In this document: positions 22,866-34,829 of the stretch, one piece after another | Layout of the letters: each line of letters begins with the position of its first letter | How positions within the stretch are numbered: position 1 is the stretch's first letter | DNA from: Symbiodinium microadriaticum | Lineage: Eukaryota > Sar > Dinophyceae > Suessiales > Symbiodiniaceae | Length of the DNA: 64,000 nucleotides | NCBI GenBank assembly: GCA_001939145.1 | Contig: LSRX01000338.1 | Location: 266,630 to 330,629 of the forward strand | Direction: 5' to 3' | Translations under genes and position numbers: made by a program | Notes under the pieces: generated by a model | The model's input: the letters and a program-made list of their open reading frames with translations, nothing else | What the model was told of the DNA's origin: nothing | Database searches by the model: none

Positions 22866-23215
22866 GTTACTTTGCTGTCCCTGAACTGGAGCACCTATCC
22901 GTATCCTGATGCGTTCTTGCATGCAATAAACCCCAAACCCCTTGACAGACACACTCTGCTGTCGCGTGTGTAGTTCTCGACACTTTGCAGTAATACGCCG
23001 CTGCTGCTGTAAGGTGTTGGGCCCCTGGGGTTCAGGGTTTACTGTCGAGGAACTCTCTGTGTCGGCTGTAGTACGCTAGGGTTCAGGTCTTCCACTGGTC
23101 TGTAGGGGTCCATCACCTGCCCTCAAGGTAGACATGGAGTGCTTACTTTTTCGCGAAGAGAACCAACACCTTAGACTTTAGTCCCCAAACCCTTGCTGCT
23201 ATGACTCTCAGTCTG

Positions 23216-23476
23216 TCACCACAATTCTTGCAACTGCAGTTGGCTGGCGAGTCCCACGGCATCCGTGACAGTGACATGAGTCTTCCTGTTTATTGCTCTC
23301 AGTGTACGTAGGCGGCTCAATCCCAGAGTCAACGGGGCCTCATGTCTTGAAGGCAAGACCATGAGGCAGACTCCTTGAAACATAGTGAGAACCAGTGATT
23401 CGGAGTCTTGACCTGAATGGAACGTACTCAGCACAGCGGCGCCAAATTGCAAAGAGCCAGGGAGATCGTAATTCAT
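23216..23476 (-). CDS. 86-codon open frame, unknown protein
   Basis: True ATG at 23476-23474, TGA at the end. It reads MNYDLPGSLQFGAAVLSTFH, then LVLTMFQGVCLMVLPSRHEA, then LRAINRKTHVTVTDAVGLAS. Natural composition with a central hydrophobic stretch. It may be one exon or contain small introns (a TTCAG|GTCAAG word lies inside). Family unknown. Confidence 0.35.
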   Translation of the reverse strand: MNYDLPGSLQFGAAVLSTFHSGQDSESLVLTMFQGVCLMVLPSRHEAPLTLGLSRLRTLRAINRKTHVTVTDAVGLASQLQLQELW

Positions 23477-23519
23477 GGCCTAAGTTGTGGCTCGAATATG
23501 GGCTCAGCGAAAGGCCTAA

Positions 23520-25165
23520 TTAGATTTCAAGACTCTGCATAAGGCTAGGTTGGATGGAGTTGAGGGATCATGTGCGGCCCTTGCCTGCTTTGCTCTTGCG
23601 ATCGGGTTCTTGGAAGGGTGGGCACGAGTTGAATGCTAGGTAGTTGCGTGGAAGGGCTACTTGAAACTGTGCCTCGCGCACTTCTTGACTTCTGGCAGTC
23701 TTGCATAGACCTTTCGATACGCCTCTGACAGAAAAACGTAAGATTTTGGGCTTAGATGCCCTGCTTGCGCTAGCAACGGAACTTGCATAGCTCGGTTGGA
23801 GGAGAAACTGTACTAGAACCTCCTTGAATCAACTTTGCTAAGACTCTGCATAGAACAACTGCGCAATATTAGTGATGTTCTGCCTCGCACACACATCTAG
23901 TGCAAAGGGTTTATGAGTATCCGAAGCAGCACAAACAGCAGTTTGGAACAGCAAGAAAAAAGACCCCCAATCTCGCTCACACTCCGACGCTGAGCACTTG
24001 TGAAATTAGACTCCGCCACCACGGCGGCGTCAATGCCCTTGTGAAGGCCGTGCTGCAACACCACGTCTGGACCAAATGCTGCAACTGCCAGTATTCAATT
24101 AGCCGAATTATACGCACTTAGCCCAAGAGCGGCCCTGAACGATAAGCCCGAATACGCACAACAAAAAGTCTCAAACCCTGGGCTCCTGGCGTGAGTCAGT
24201 CTCGGGCCACCTAAACTCCAACATGTTCAAGTTGAGAGGGTTGTCGCTTGATAAACTTCAGAATTGAGTCACGAAACTTTAGGGACTTTAGGGCCGGTAT
24301 AGCTTCAGGGGTCAGAGACCTACTCGCAAAAAGAGATCCAGGCACTGAGGATGCTCCAACTTAGAGGGCTGCCAACTAATTAACTGAGGCCTAAAATCCT
24401 AGGCACACACCTTTGAGTAGGCTGCCCAGGAGTTCTCTACACACCCGCATGCTGCTTCAAGTTAGCTGGACATAAGATTGTTTAATGATTTCGGGTTTCA
24501 GAATCGCTCACTCCAGGCGAGACGCGCTCTATGAACCCTCTGTTTGATGTTACACTGTCAAGTGCACAGCTTCGGGTTTCGGGCTTGGGCCTTTATAGGC
24601 ATCATGCTGTTTTCAAGAAGTATGGGGCGAGGCAAGAAACCCAGCACAGCCCCAACTTTTACTCTTAGTCAGAACAACTTCGGTGAACCGCTGGCAGTAA
24701 GCCTTTCCCTGTGCTTCTATGCTTGGAATACTTAGGGCTTCGGGGGTATAAGAGTGTTGGAGTGTGCATGGCGTTGACTTCCAGCGCTTTGCTATGTGCA
24801 GTCAGGAAGATGGCTTTGTAATGGACAGCGCTGGAACCGAGACCATTGCCGTGTCATTACACTCATATACTTCTCTTTGCTGCTGCAAGTTGCGTTTTAA
24901 TTCTTGCTGACGTTTCTAGCTTTCTGAGTTGTTACTATGCTACGGTGCATGTTTCTCCGTGGTAATGGGAACGATCCGCTTTGTTTGGTAGTGTTCATGT
25001 GCAGGAGTCTGGTCATGACTTCGCACTCAGAACACTTCACGGCCAAGCAGTCTTGGATGCTCCGGACATCACAATTTGAGGTCGTAGGGCTCCAGGGCTT
25101 GCGGTCTGGTCTGACGGTTTTAGGGCAGGGCTTGGGGCTCAGGCCCTTAACTACTTCCAGGGCAC
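23520..25165. other. No gene resolved
   Basis: Mixed sequence with scattered TTAGGG-like words and short unsupported frames on both strands. Confidence 0.35.
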
Positions 25166-25231
25166 CTTCGAAGTTCATGTTGGTCCCGAGATTGGCCTGC
25201 AGCTTGGCGCTTTGCTCTCTGAACCGTCTCT
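25166..25231 (-). CDS. Candidate internal exon with strong borders
   Basis: 66 bases between GATTTCCTGCAG| and GAAG|GTGCCC encode RRFREQSAKLQANLGTNMNF then E. Hydrophilic and probably helical. An antisense frame is also open. Family unknown. Confidence 0.4.
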
Positions 25232-25629
25232 CTGCAGGAAATCTCCTTGCTGCAATGCTCTGCAAGTATGCTGCCTATGCTAGCCACAACAGATCTGAAC
25301 ACCACACTCTCGCTGGAGCTTTCGACTCAACTTGCTGCTGATGTGAGCAGTTGAAGGGCTGAGTTTAGGGAAGTCTCTAGTCAAGCATCGGCCAGTGACT
25401 GTAGAACCCGGCTTCAAGCTTTCCTACTGCAGCTTACAGCGGAGCTCCTCCCGGTCCTTCCCGCCGCTAAGTCCTAAACTTTGAACCTCAAAATCCTCAA
25501 CCTTTCTTAACGTCCTTGGACGACGCCGTGACCCAATCACGAAGCTCTGAAGGCTTCACAAGAGCTGAAGTGATGAAGAAGCACTCCCTCTTGGAGCTGG
25601 CCCTCGTACCTGTAGGTCGTCATGGTTTA

Positions 25630-25690
25630 AAGTAAACCCTAAACCCTAACTGCACCCTGAACACCCTAAACCCTTAATGCACCCCACGCC
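25630..25690. repeat. C-strand telomere-like block
   Basis: AAACCCTAAACCCTAACTGC followed by degenerate ACACCCTAAACCCTTAAT words. Confidence 0.8.
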
Positions 25691-26029
25691 ATTAAACCGC
25701 TAAATCCTCGTCGCAGGGTTGCGGCAAGTCGCGCAGAACATGCAGCTTGAAGCGCCGACGAGCATGGAGATGACAAAGGGCCCACCAGCCGTGAGCCAAA
25801 CTACCTCTTCTTCTCAAACTAGGTTTTTCACAGTGTTTCCCTCCTCCCTCCTCGTCTACAGATTTTAAGGTTTAGGGTACTAGGCCGATTGGCTAAAAGA
25901 ACTCTAGCAGGTGGTATCGGCTGCAGTGTCTCAGAAAGCTTAGAAGCTGAACTAGTCTTGGCTTCTGCAACCGACCGCCCCAACCGCGAGTTTCATTGTT
26001 TCATGTCCTGGTCGAACCTTAGGTAGAAT

Positions 26030-26067
26030 ATGCAGGCATACATGCATACATACATACCTATGTATAA

Positions 26068-26099
<32 letters not shown>

Positions 26100-26274
26100 T
26101 GAGAGAGAGAGAGAGATATATATATATATATTCATTTCTGGTTCATGCTTGGGACACAGAGAGACACACAGAGACTCACAGAGACACACAGAGACTCGCC
26201 GAGCAAGCAAGCAATCTCACACACACACATACATACATACATACATACATACATACATACATACATACATACAT

Positions 26275-26308
<34 letters not shown>

Positions 26309-26318
26309 CTACACACCC
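26030..26318. repeat. GA, TA, CATA and CA microsatellite cascade
   Basis: (GA)n at 26064-26115, TA at 26115-26131, GAGACACA words, (CATA)n at 26228-26291, then (CA)n, running directly into the 8-mer array. Confidence 0.95.
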
Positions 26319-27564
26319 ACACACGCACACACGCACACACGCACACACGCACACACGCACACACGCACACACGCACACACGCACACACGCACACACGCAC
26401 ACACGCACACACGCACACACGCACACACGCACACACGCACACACGCACACACGCACACACGCACACACGCACACACGCACACACGCACACACGCACACAC
26501 GCACACACGCACACACGCACACACGCACACACGCACACACGCACACACGCACACACGCACACACGCACACACGCACACACGCACACACGCACACACGCAC
26601 ACACGCACACACGCACACACGCACACACGCACACACGCACACACGCACACACGCACACACGCACACACGCACACACGCACACACGCACACACGCACACAC
26701 GCACACACGCACACACGCACACACGCACACACGCACACACGCACACACGCACACACGCACACACGCACACACGCACACACGCACACACGCACACACGCAC
26801 ACACGCACACACGCACACACGCACACACGCACACACGCACACACGCACACACGCACACACGCACACACGCACACACGCACACACGCACACACGCACACAC
26901 GCACACACGCACACACGCACACACGCACACACGCACACACGCACACACGCACACACGCACACACGCACACACGCACACACGCACACACGCACACACGCAC
27001 ACACGCACACACGCACACACGCACACACGCACACACGCACACACGCACACACGCACACACGCACACACGCACACACGCACACACGCACACACGCACACAC
27101 GCACACACGCACACACGCACACACGCACACACGCACACACGCACACACGCACACACGCACACACGCACACACGCACACACGCACACACGCACACACGCAC
27201 ACACGCACACACGCACACACGCACACACGCACACACGCACACACGCACACACGCACACACGCACACACGCACACACGCACACACGCACACACGCACACAC
27301 GCACACACGCACACACGCACACACGCACACACGCACACACGCACACACGCACACACGCACACACGCACACACGCACACACGCACACACGCACACACGCAC
27401 ACACGCACACACGCACACACGCACACACGCACACACGCACACACGCACACACGCACACACGCACACACGCACACACGCACACACGCACACACGCACACAC
27501 GCACACACGCACACACGCACACACGCACACACGCACACACGCACACACGCACACACGCACACAC
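26319..27564. repeat. About 156 perfect copies of ACACACGC
   Basis: 1,246 bases of an uninterrupted 8-base unit with no substitution that I can find. It ends at a single N (27565), after which the sequence turns to GTGTGGGTGGG. Long frames on all strands (His/Thr/Arg/Ala or Cys/Val repeats) are by-products of the unit. Confidence 0.97.
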
Positions 27565-27565
27565 N
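27565..27565. other. Assembly gap marker (N)
   Basis: A single N at the edge of the 8-mer array; the true array length is unknown. Confidence 0.9.
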
Positions 27566-27751
27566 GTGTGGGTGGGTGGGGGGTCGGGGCAGGCACTCCA
27601 GCTAAATCACTTGCAGATCTGCGAGGCCCCTTCGGAAAAATCATCTTTCAAGCACCACTCTATGTCGTGTGAAGCAGCGTGCTTGCGCATTCCCTGTACA
27701 ACGCTGAAGGAGCCCACGCGGCACTTGCCAGGACCATAAAATGAACCCTAC

Positions 27752-27834
27752 CGCACATGTGGGCAGTCTTCGTCCGAGATGCACATCCACACCCTTCTTT
27801 ACCAGCTCGCCCATCTGCATGACCGTCTCCGAGC
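27752..27834 (-). CDS. Candidate internal exon, unknown protein
   Basis: 83 bases between GATCCTTTAG| and GCG|GTAGGG. The frame reads SETVMQMGELVKKGVDVHLG then RRLPTCA; the first 18 codons have strong G/C third-position bias. Natural amphipathic composition. Family unknown. Confidence 0.4.
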
Positions 27835-28840
27835 CTAAAGGATCGGCAGCTTTTAGGGTTGTGGGTATCCTGCGGTGGTGCCCTAACTACTCTGTGCCCG
27901 CAACGTTCCACAAGCTTGGTCTGAGGTTCAGGGTTCAAGCTGGATCCCTTAGAAGAGCGAGGGCTCTTCGATCTGCCTTCACCCCGAAGCTTCGAATCCT
28001 GCAGATCTACAAGGAAAGCTGCAAAGATGAGCCCCTGCAAGACCACCCCGAATCCAACACTTTACACCACACTAAACGAAGAACATCTGAACCCGATAGC
28101 AGCAAGGCACCGACATCCTGTACAAGAAGCTCCGAGCAGAAGTAGGCAACCTGGAGTGCAGGACTGCTGGGGTTTCCTGACCTTGCGAGGGAGCTTCAGG
28201 AAAGAAGGGATTCTAATGCAGAGCCCTACACTGTAAGGACCCCTAAGGGCGAAGAGCTGTGCTCTTTGGTGGCATGCTTCTTCCCGTAGTTCTGCTGGTC
28301 GACTGTACATATGTTTCCCGTACGGACATGGACCACACCTGCTCAGAGGTGCAGATGTATACAGTTTCCTCGACTCTGAAGCCCCTCGCTTCGGCCGGTC
28401 CGTCGCAAATCTGCGTTTTGCAATGTGGTTGTATGATCTGGTGACAGTGTCATCTAGGTTTCTGGAAGGTGCCTGTTGTCCTGTTACTCAACTTTTCCCA
28501 AGGAGCCCTCGAAAGGGAACAAAGCCAGTGCTGACGAACATGGCATGAGCAAGATGTTGTTGATGTTTAGGCCTGCTTTGGCTGGCAAAGCTGGTAGCTC
28601 AGGACTTGCCCATTGCCTTGAATGCTGGCTGGAAGATCTCAGCCTGAACTTGTGTCGGGTACATTGATCCGGCGCATAGGCATGTATATTCGGCTTCCTC
28701 CGCAGCCTCATTTTCTGAGCGTAGACCCATGCCCACAACAATGACTCCGCCTTGTTCGATCTACCATGCACCGTTGACTCGACGCCATGGTTTTACGCTC
28801 CTGACACAGCTCTTAACATGAACAAATGCGAACACCATCG

Positions 28841-29060
28841 CGGTTTGAGGCCCGTGTGCACTTGTTTCCTTGCAGCTTCGTCCAGGGATGTTACAGCACA
28901 TTTATGATCTCTCCAGACTCGTAGGTAACCAGCTGAGCAATCTAGCCTCGATATTTCCGCAATCGGCTCGAGTGTCCCCATAATGTCGGTACAAGTTTGC
29001 CTGAAAGCTTGCATTATTCGTGGGATCCCGAAAGCCTTCAGAAGGTGCAAAATCGGTTGC
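28841..29060 (-). CDS. Candidate coding segment, unknown protein
   Basis: Part of a long minus frame (28793-29287). The best stretch reads AFGIPRIMQAFRQTCTDIMG, then TLEPIAEISRLDCSAGYLRV, then HKCAVTSLDEAARKQ. Borders are unresolved. Family unknown. Confidence 0.3.
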
Positions 29061-29299
29061 CAAAAACCAACCGTGGCCGAGCTGCGGTAAAGAGCCCAAA
29101 GCACCCACAAAGCCTGCGCTTGAAGAAGTCGTGACTTGTAGGGCTTGGGGTTTAGATGGCCTAACCATACCTGACCTTGCATGTCTCTTGCAAACAAACG
29201 CGTTGAGGCAGTCAGGTTTGAGTTGTTGGGGCCGTGGATTGAATATTTACATGCGCATAGCTTACATATTCCTTGAGCCCTGAACACTGCAAGGGCTAA

Positions 29300-30290
29300 G
29301 ACATCACATCAAGCGGCAGGGAGTAGAACAGCATGAGCTGCGGCATAGCGTAGCGGAACCTCCTGGAAACTGCTGCGGACTGGGGTGCACAAACGAATTT
29401 TGGGTGCTTCTGCTCGGGCTTTAAGGTGTGTGGGTGTGGGTGTTATGCCTTCAATGGGAGTCGAACATCGTGTGGACTTGTGAAGCTTAGGTGTATTTAA
29501 TCTGAATCCTGGCCTGGTGTGCTGCTGTTTTGGGGGGCTTGTGAATCTCATGCACATTCTGCTGCATCTGGGCTGCAGCTGCGGAGATGAAGCCTACAGA
29601 ATAAAATCTGGTCCATTGACTGACGAGTATCTCACCGATCTTCCGCTCTGGCGCATCGTTGGGCTGCTTCACATAACCTCGGGCAAGGGCACATGAGATG
29701 TGTGCAGCCTATAGGGGCAGGCCGTATAGCTCCCGAAAGACACACCCAGTAGTAGGTCCACAGAAACCACACAAAGCACGTTTCCTCTGATTTTGGTTGG
29801 GGATTTACCGGCCCTCACAATCTACGATAGGTGCAAGGCTACTTCCCCACGGCCTGAGCCGGCCACTCCACCCCTTGCTGGCTGTAGCAGAGTCTGTATA
29901 GAGTGACTATAAGATGTCTGACCACATCATCTGACACACTCACACACACACACACATGGCCCATGCTGGAGGATGGCTGGTTGTACACTCTTTATAAACG
30001 GGCAAGGACCGTTAAGCGCCGACTAGACGCCCTAAGACAATCAGGATCCTCAACCCGGCACTCTAATCGGAGAACTCTGAGAAAATCAACGAACCAACAA
30101 ATAATTTTACCCTCAACCTTCCATGCTTGAAGCTGCCTGAAACCTGAAACCTTCAGGCCTAAGCTTTGAACGTCAAAAACCTAAGCCCTAGACAGCAAGC
30201 CAGACAGTGTGCGGTCCCTGAAGCTCCAGTGGGCTCTTTTCGACTGAGAGAGCGCTGATCTCCTTGCTCAAAACTTCAGACCGCCAACAT
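29300..30290. other. No gene resolved
   Basis: Mixed sequence; short CA run at 29938-29955. Nothing supportable. Confidence 0.4.
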
Positions 30291-30297
30291 CCGGGTA

Positions 30298-30388
30298 GTT
30301 TTCTGCAATAGGGTCCCTTTGGGGGGCCATTTTATAAGGGTGCCGTACTATATTGGGGACCCAAAAAAGGGACCCTAGTCCAGAAAAC
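30298..30388. mobile_element. Putative 91-bp MITE with TA target duplication
   Basis: Ends GTTTTCTGCAATAGGGTCCC and its inverted partner at 30366-30388 match 21 of 23 bases. TA lies just outside both ends (30296-30297, 30389-30390). The whole unit could fold as one hairpin. No coding capacity. Probably mobilised in trans by a mariner-like transposase (inference). Confidence 0.65.
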
Positions 30389-30581
30389 TACATTCACCTA
30401 AATCTTACACCCCAAAGCCAGAGAGAGAGAGAGCCCTCGCGAGGCTTGCGGTGAAGGATCCCCAAGGAGGCATCTCCCACGGGGGGTTCGGAGCATTGAT
30501 GTAGGAGACTTCCTCCTGAGAGTGCTGCTATGTCGGCTTCCCTCGGACTTGCAACGAAGCCGTGAGGATTGCTACGGAAAT

Positions 30582-30745
30582 ATATCTATATATATATACA
30601 CACATACATACATACATACATACATACATACATACATACGTCCACGCTCTTCCCCCGACATCGCAGGGCAGCTCNTCTATATATATATACACACATACAT
30701 ACATACATACATACATACATACATACATACATACATACATACACA
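30582..30745. repeat. TATA-CATA array duplicated across an N
   Basis: TCTATATATATATACACACA followed by (TACA/CATA)n occurs at 30585 and again at 30676, directly after the single N at 30675. Confidence 0.9.
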
Positions 30746-31017
30746 AATACACATATATACATACCTAAAAAGGGGAAGGGAATCTGAGGCTTGAGGTGCA
30801 GGGTTTGGATCGAACGCTGCAGCGAGGGAGGGCAACAATGGCATGCGCAGTACTGGTTGACCCGAACAAATGGAAGTCCTACTTCCTAAAGCCTGTATGT
30901 CCTAAGGCCGACACCCCAAGTGCTGAAGGTGCTTGTGATTCTCGGTTTTCCTACATGTGCTGGACCCCTGGCAGGAAGACTCAAGTTCTCATGTTTGGCT
31001 TTCTTGGCTTGCCTGTA

Positions 31018-31130
31018 GCGAGAGAGCCAGAGAGCGAGAGAGCGAGAGAGAGAGAGACAGAGCGAAAGGGATATGTAAATTTTCATATTCAACACTTGAG
31101 AGAGACAGAGGGACAGGGAGAGAGGCAGAG
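31018..31130. repeat. GA-rich microsatellite
   Basis: GAGAGCCAGAGAGCGAGAGA-type words in two blocks. Confidence 0.85.
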
Positions 31131-31696
31131 TATAAGATCTACTTCACGTACTATTATGCTTATGCGAATGAACAAGCGTTTATCTTTCATCATTCGCACT
31201 TACCAGCATTGACTTCTCACAACATGTTTCGAAACAACGTCGGGCCCATGTAAAGACCCTCACCAACAATGGTGGATACGAGACTGGGCAGACAATGCCA
31301 TGAGGAAAGCGGGGCAATGAGCCGGACAAAGTCAAACATGGTTTGCTGCCGCGATTCGGAGATCATGCGGAAAGTGTCATTCCGCAGGGAAAGCAGCATC
31401 AGAACCAGTGACACGAATGCACCAACTATGAAGAAACACCTCGGCAGCGATTTGGTGCAAGTTGGTTTCTGGTTCAGGGTTTTGAAAAATCGCCTGCATC
31501 ATGCTCAGCAAATATGTAGATTCGTGTAGATCAGGCTATCCCCTAGGGCGGTCTCGGGCCTTGCAGTTGTGTGGCTTGGGGGGGCCCTCTCTAGCCACTA
31601 TGGCTCTTCTGCACCAATCCTCCCCACCTTAAAGATTTGCGATCCTAATTCGGAGGCCAGGATTCGACAAAGCTGCTGTGATGCAAACCCTCTTAC

Positions 31697-31750
31697 TCGT
31701 CATAGTGAGCTCCAAGAGTACTTGTTTGCCCACATGTTGGGCACCACGCC
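31697..31750 (-). CDS. Candidate small internal exon
   Basis: 54 bases between CTGACGCTAG| (branch-like CTGAC just upstream of the AG) and GACGA|GTAAGA. The frame reads RGAQHVGKQVLLELTMT. Borders are close to consensus. Family unknown. Confidence 0.35.
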
Positions 31751-31899
31751 CTAGCGTCAGTTTCTGCACATCGACCCTTCGCCTGACCCTGAGGCCAACA
31801 GAACCCGCTTTAATCCCCAGGGGCGCTATGATCAAGTGTAGGGGGCTGTAGATATCCCCAAGACCTAGCTCGAGCCACAAAGAACCTCCATGGCCCCTC

Positions 31900-34130
31900 T
31901 AACCAGGCTGGCCCTGAGCTCGAGATACTGAGCCTTGCAGACCTCAGACCCGGTTCAAAGTTAGGTTTAGCTTCTAGACCGTCAGGGCTGAAGCTTGTGA
32001 AAGCAGAAGCCGAAGACTTAGGTGCGTTGCCATCCCCTAACCCTGAAGGCTAGAACAGTGGAGCACCTAGCACAATCCCTCTCTTTTCTCGGTTCCGGCT
32101 TCAACTCTGATCTCGATACAGCCCCCTAAGCCCTAGTCTCTGTAATCATACACCTGGAACCACCTTAAGCTTGAAACCAACCACCGTAAGCATTCAACCG
32201 ATCAACCCTTAAGAAACCCCTTGCAGAACCCAGGCAGAAAATACCGAAACACCGCAGACCCTGATAAAGCCCTACACGAACCTTTCAACACAAACCCGCC
32301 AAACAAAACCCAAACCCCCACTGGGTCTCCTCGCATCAGTGCGGCGAAGAGCCAGCTAAAGCGACCTCGATGGATGGTCGCGGCTTCCTGGACAAAACAT
32401 GGAAGCCCGGAGCTAGGGCTTGTCATACGGTTTATGATATAAATCCTGCACTACCCATAAAAAGGTATATACCATAATTCCTATAGTTTAGGGCCCTTAA
32501 GGTGATGCAGGATTTATATCATCCACAGCACCTTTGGGAACTTGACGGTGTTTGGGGGGATTTCGGGGTGTCGGTTCCCAGGGCTCCCGGGTTCTACAAA
32601 GTTCTATACGGGTTCTACCATGGGCTCTATGCTGTCCATAAGCTTCGTTTCAGGGGCAGGTCCCCGGCCTTGAAGTAGGACTTCGGGGCTTCGGCTTTCG
32701 GAGATATTGGGTCGTGTTCTGCTTCTATTTAGTGGTCTTTGGGCCTGCAGGCAGCCCACTTCGTAAATCTACATCATAACCTATTCGAAGTTTATCCGTT
32801 GAGCTAAGTCTGAGAAAGCCTGGACCGTCGGAGTACCAGGTTTGGGTTTCGGTGCAACACCTCCATGAGGTCCCGGTCGTCATCATGTCAATGCAGCCGG
32901 TCATGTTATGCGATAACACTGAAAATTATGATTCTGGCATCGCAACAGTAGTAACACTTCCATACAAAGCTCCAGAACGATGCAATTTGGAAGCGGATGG
33001 ACTTTGGTACCAGCACTCCCCCCGTTTCAATGAAGATACTACATGCTTAGGAAAATGTCAGCGCGTATGTGTAATGCTTCTGCCAATTGCCTCGTCCTGT
33101 TTCCTTTCGTGAAAAGAGCCGCCCCACATGGTTTGCCATCTTCTGTTTCTGTGGCGTCACGGCAAGGATGTGGGCATTACCAACATTTGCGCGAGTGAGC
33201 AAGTGAGTACGGCCTCCGAGCCATGTAATTATACAAGCCGACGGTACAAAATGAGACACCTTGAAGGCAGAACAGTGGAACGACAAGGGACTGGTGCCGG
33301 TGAAACTGCACAGTATGCACGTCAAACATCAGACTGCGGCATCGAAGTCCTCCTGTGGCAACCCTCATATCCGTGACACTGTGCAAGGAGCTATACGGCG
33401 ATGCGTCTACATAAGAAAGACCAAAATAAATAAAGACTCTTTGCGCGAACATGTCGGCCGCAAAACAAGAGCTCAAAGCACGGAATTTTGGGGAACGTTG
33501 CTCGGGCTGCTTTGAAGTCCTTATTGAAAATTCCGCAGGTTTCCCATACTTTCAAATCTAATCCCGAATACCTGCCTTGGCTGCCAGGCCCATGTGGTAA
33601 AGCTTACCTCGGCAAAGTGCTTGAGTCTGTTTGAGGTGTATATATAATGTAGAGCCCTGGTCAATAAAATCCTTGCCGAAACAAGGGTGTAGCATAGGAG
33701 TCCTGCTGCGAATGCCCTCGATAAGCCAATGCAATTATTCACCCGTCGACATGCCGTAGGTGCTCTACGGAACTGCCTCCAAAAACTATCCTCTTGGCTG
33801 TTTTCAAGGTATGACAAATCAAAGTAATTAATTAGTTCAACTCAGGTTACTGGTTCGTGGGTTCATTGTTCTTTGGCTTAGATAGGCTTGAAATTGCTCT
33901 AGATGCATCGAATTTCAGGCACCTCTTGGGCGAGGGACGGCCGCGAATCAGCACAGCCACAAGCTTAGAAATCCTTAATGCCTTGAGCCCGCCTGTTCCG
34001 TCGACATGTTTGCCTCGACCCGAAAGGGCAGATTACTAACAGCTGCTAACAAAAGTCCCGAACCCGCCCATCAAGTGCCAGAGCATTTGGCCTCAACAAA
34101 CAATGAGCAACTATGTATGACTGCATGCGT
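31900..34130. other. No gene resolved
   Basis: Outside the inverted-repeat element at 32434-32522 I see only mixed sequence and short conflicting frames (for example 33047-33515 on both strands). Confidence 0.35.
32434..32522. mobile_element. 89-bp inverted-repeat element
   Basis: ATGATATAAATCCTGCA (32434-32450) and TGCAGGATTTATATCAT (32506-32522) are a perfect 17-bp inverted pair around 55 bases containing GGTATATACC and GGGCCC. The outermost AT may be a 2-base target duplication. No coding capacity; MITE-like. Confidence 0.6.
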
Positions 34131-34170
34131 TTCTTTTCTAATTCACAGTGTTTCTTTTCTAATCCACAGG
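34131..34170 (+). repeat. Tandem duplicate of a splice-acceptor-like motif
   Basis: TTTCTTTTCTAATTCACAG (34131-34149) is repeated as TTTCTTTTCTAATCCACAG (34152-34170). Each has a pyrimidine run, a CTAAT branch-like word and a terminal AG. No convincing exon follows. Confidence 0.75.
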
Positions 34171-34786
34171 TCCAACACCTAACCGACCTAACCTTGACGG
34201 AACCATTAGGAACCATTAGAGCCCTGATCATGCCAGGTTGGTTGCTGCTCTCGTCTGCATCTTCCTGCTCCTGAAGCGCAACAGCTAAAACGCCTGTACC
34301 TAGAAGCCTGCAGGAATCTGGCCGGGCCAAGCGAGCCAAAATGTAGTGTTTTGAGGTTGTGGCGTTTGCGGGTTGGAGCACGGGCCTATCACCCGAGCCT
34401 CATGGGACCGAAGAAATAGGAAAAGGCTAGACATGGGGTTGCTAGGGAGCTCATGTTGGATTCTTGCTTATTCTTCATTTTCAAACCCCTTCAAGGATCC
34501 GGCACATGACCTGACGCAAATGCTATCAGCAACGGCCCCAGACAGCCGGGGGCATCACGAAAAATTGGATCAGTTGTTGATTGCTTGATACCGTGAACAT
34601 GTTAGGGAAATCATGAAGGAATAGAATTATTAGGTCTTCGGGCCCCTGGATTGCACACAAGAAAGGGGCCCCCGAGGTGAACACTCCCCAGTAGCTTCCT
34701 TGGCCCTAAATAGGGTCTAAACCCCACACCCTGACCTCCTCCTCTTCCTTCACCGGCTTCTCACTGAGCCTGGCCAGGGCCAAGGG

Positions 34787-34825
34787 TTTCGACTCTCGCT
34801 CTCGCACAAGGCAGGCAAGGCTCCA
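34787..34825 (+). repeat. Dispersed repeat, copy 1
   Basis: TTTCGACTCTCGCTCTCGCA then CAAGGCAGGCAAGGCTCC; shared with 44710-44748 with very few differences. Confidence 0.75.
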
Positions 34826-34829
34826 TCGA

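Noticed and set aside
26030-27739. Very long frames (up to 569 residues) of His/Thr/Ala/Arg or Cys/Val repeats
   Set aside because: They are the six-frame reading of a perfect 8-base repeat and exist on both strands; not a gene.
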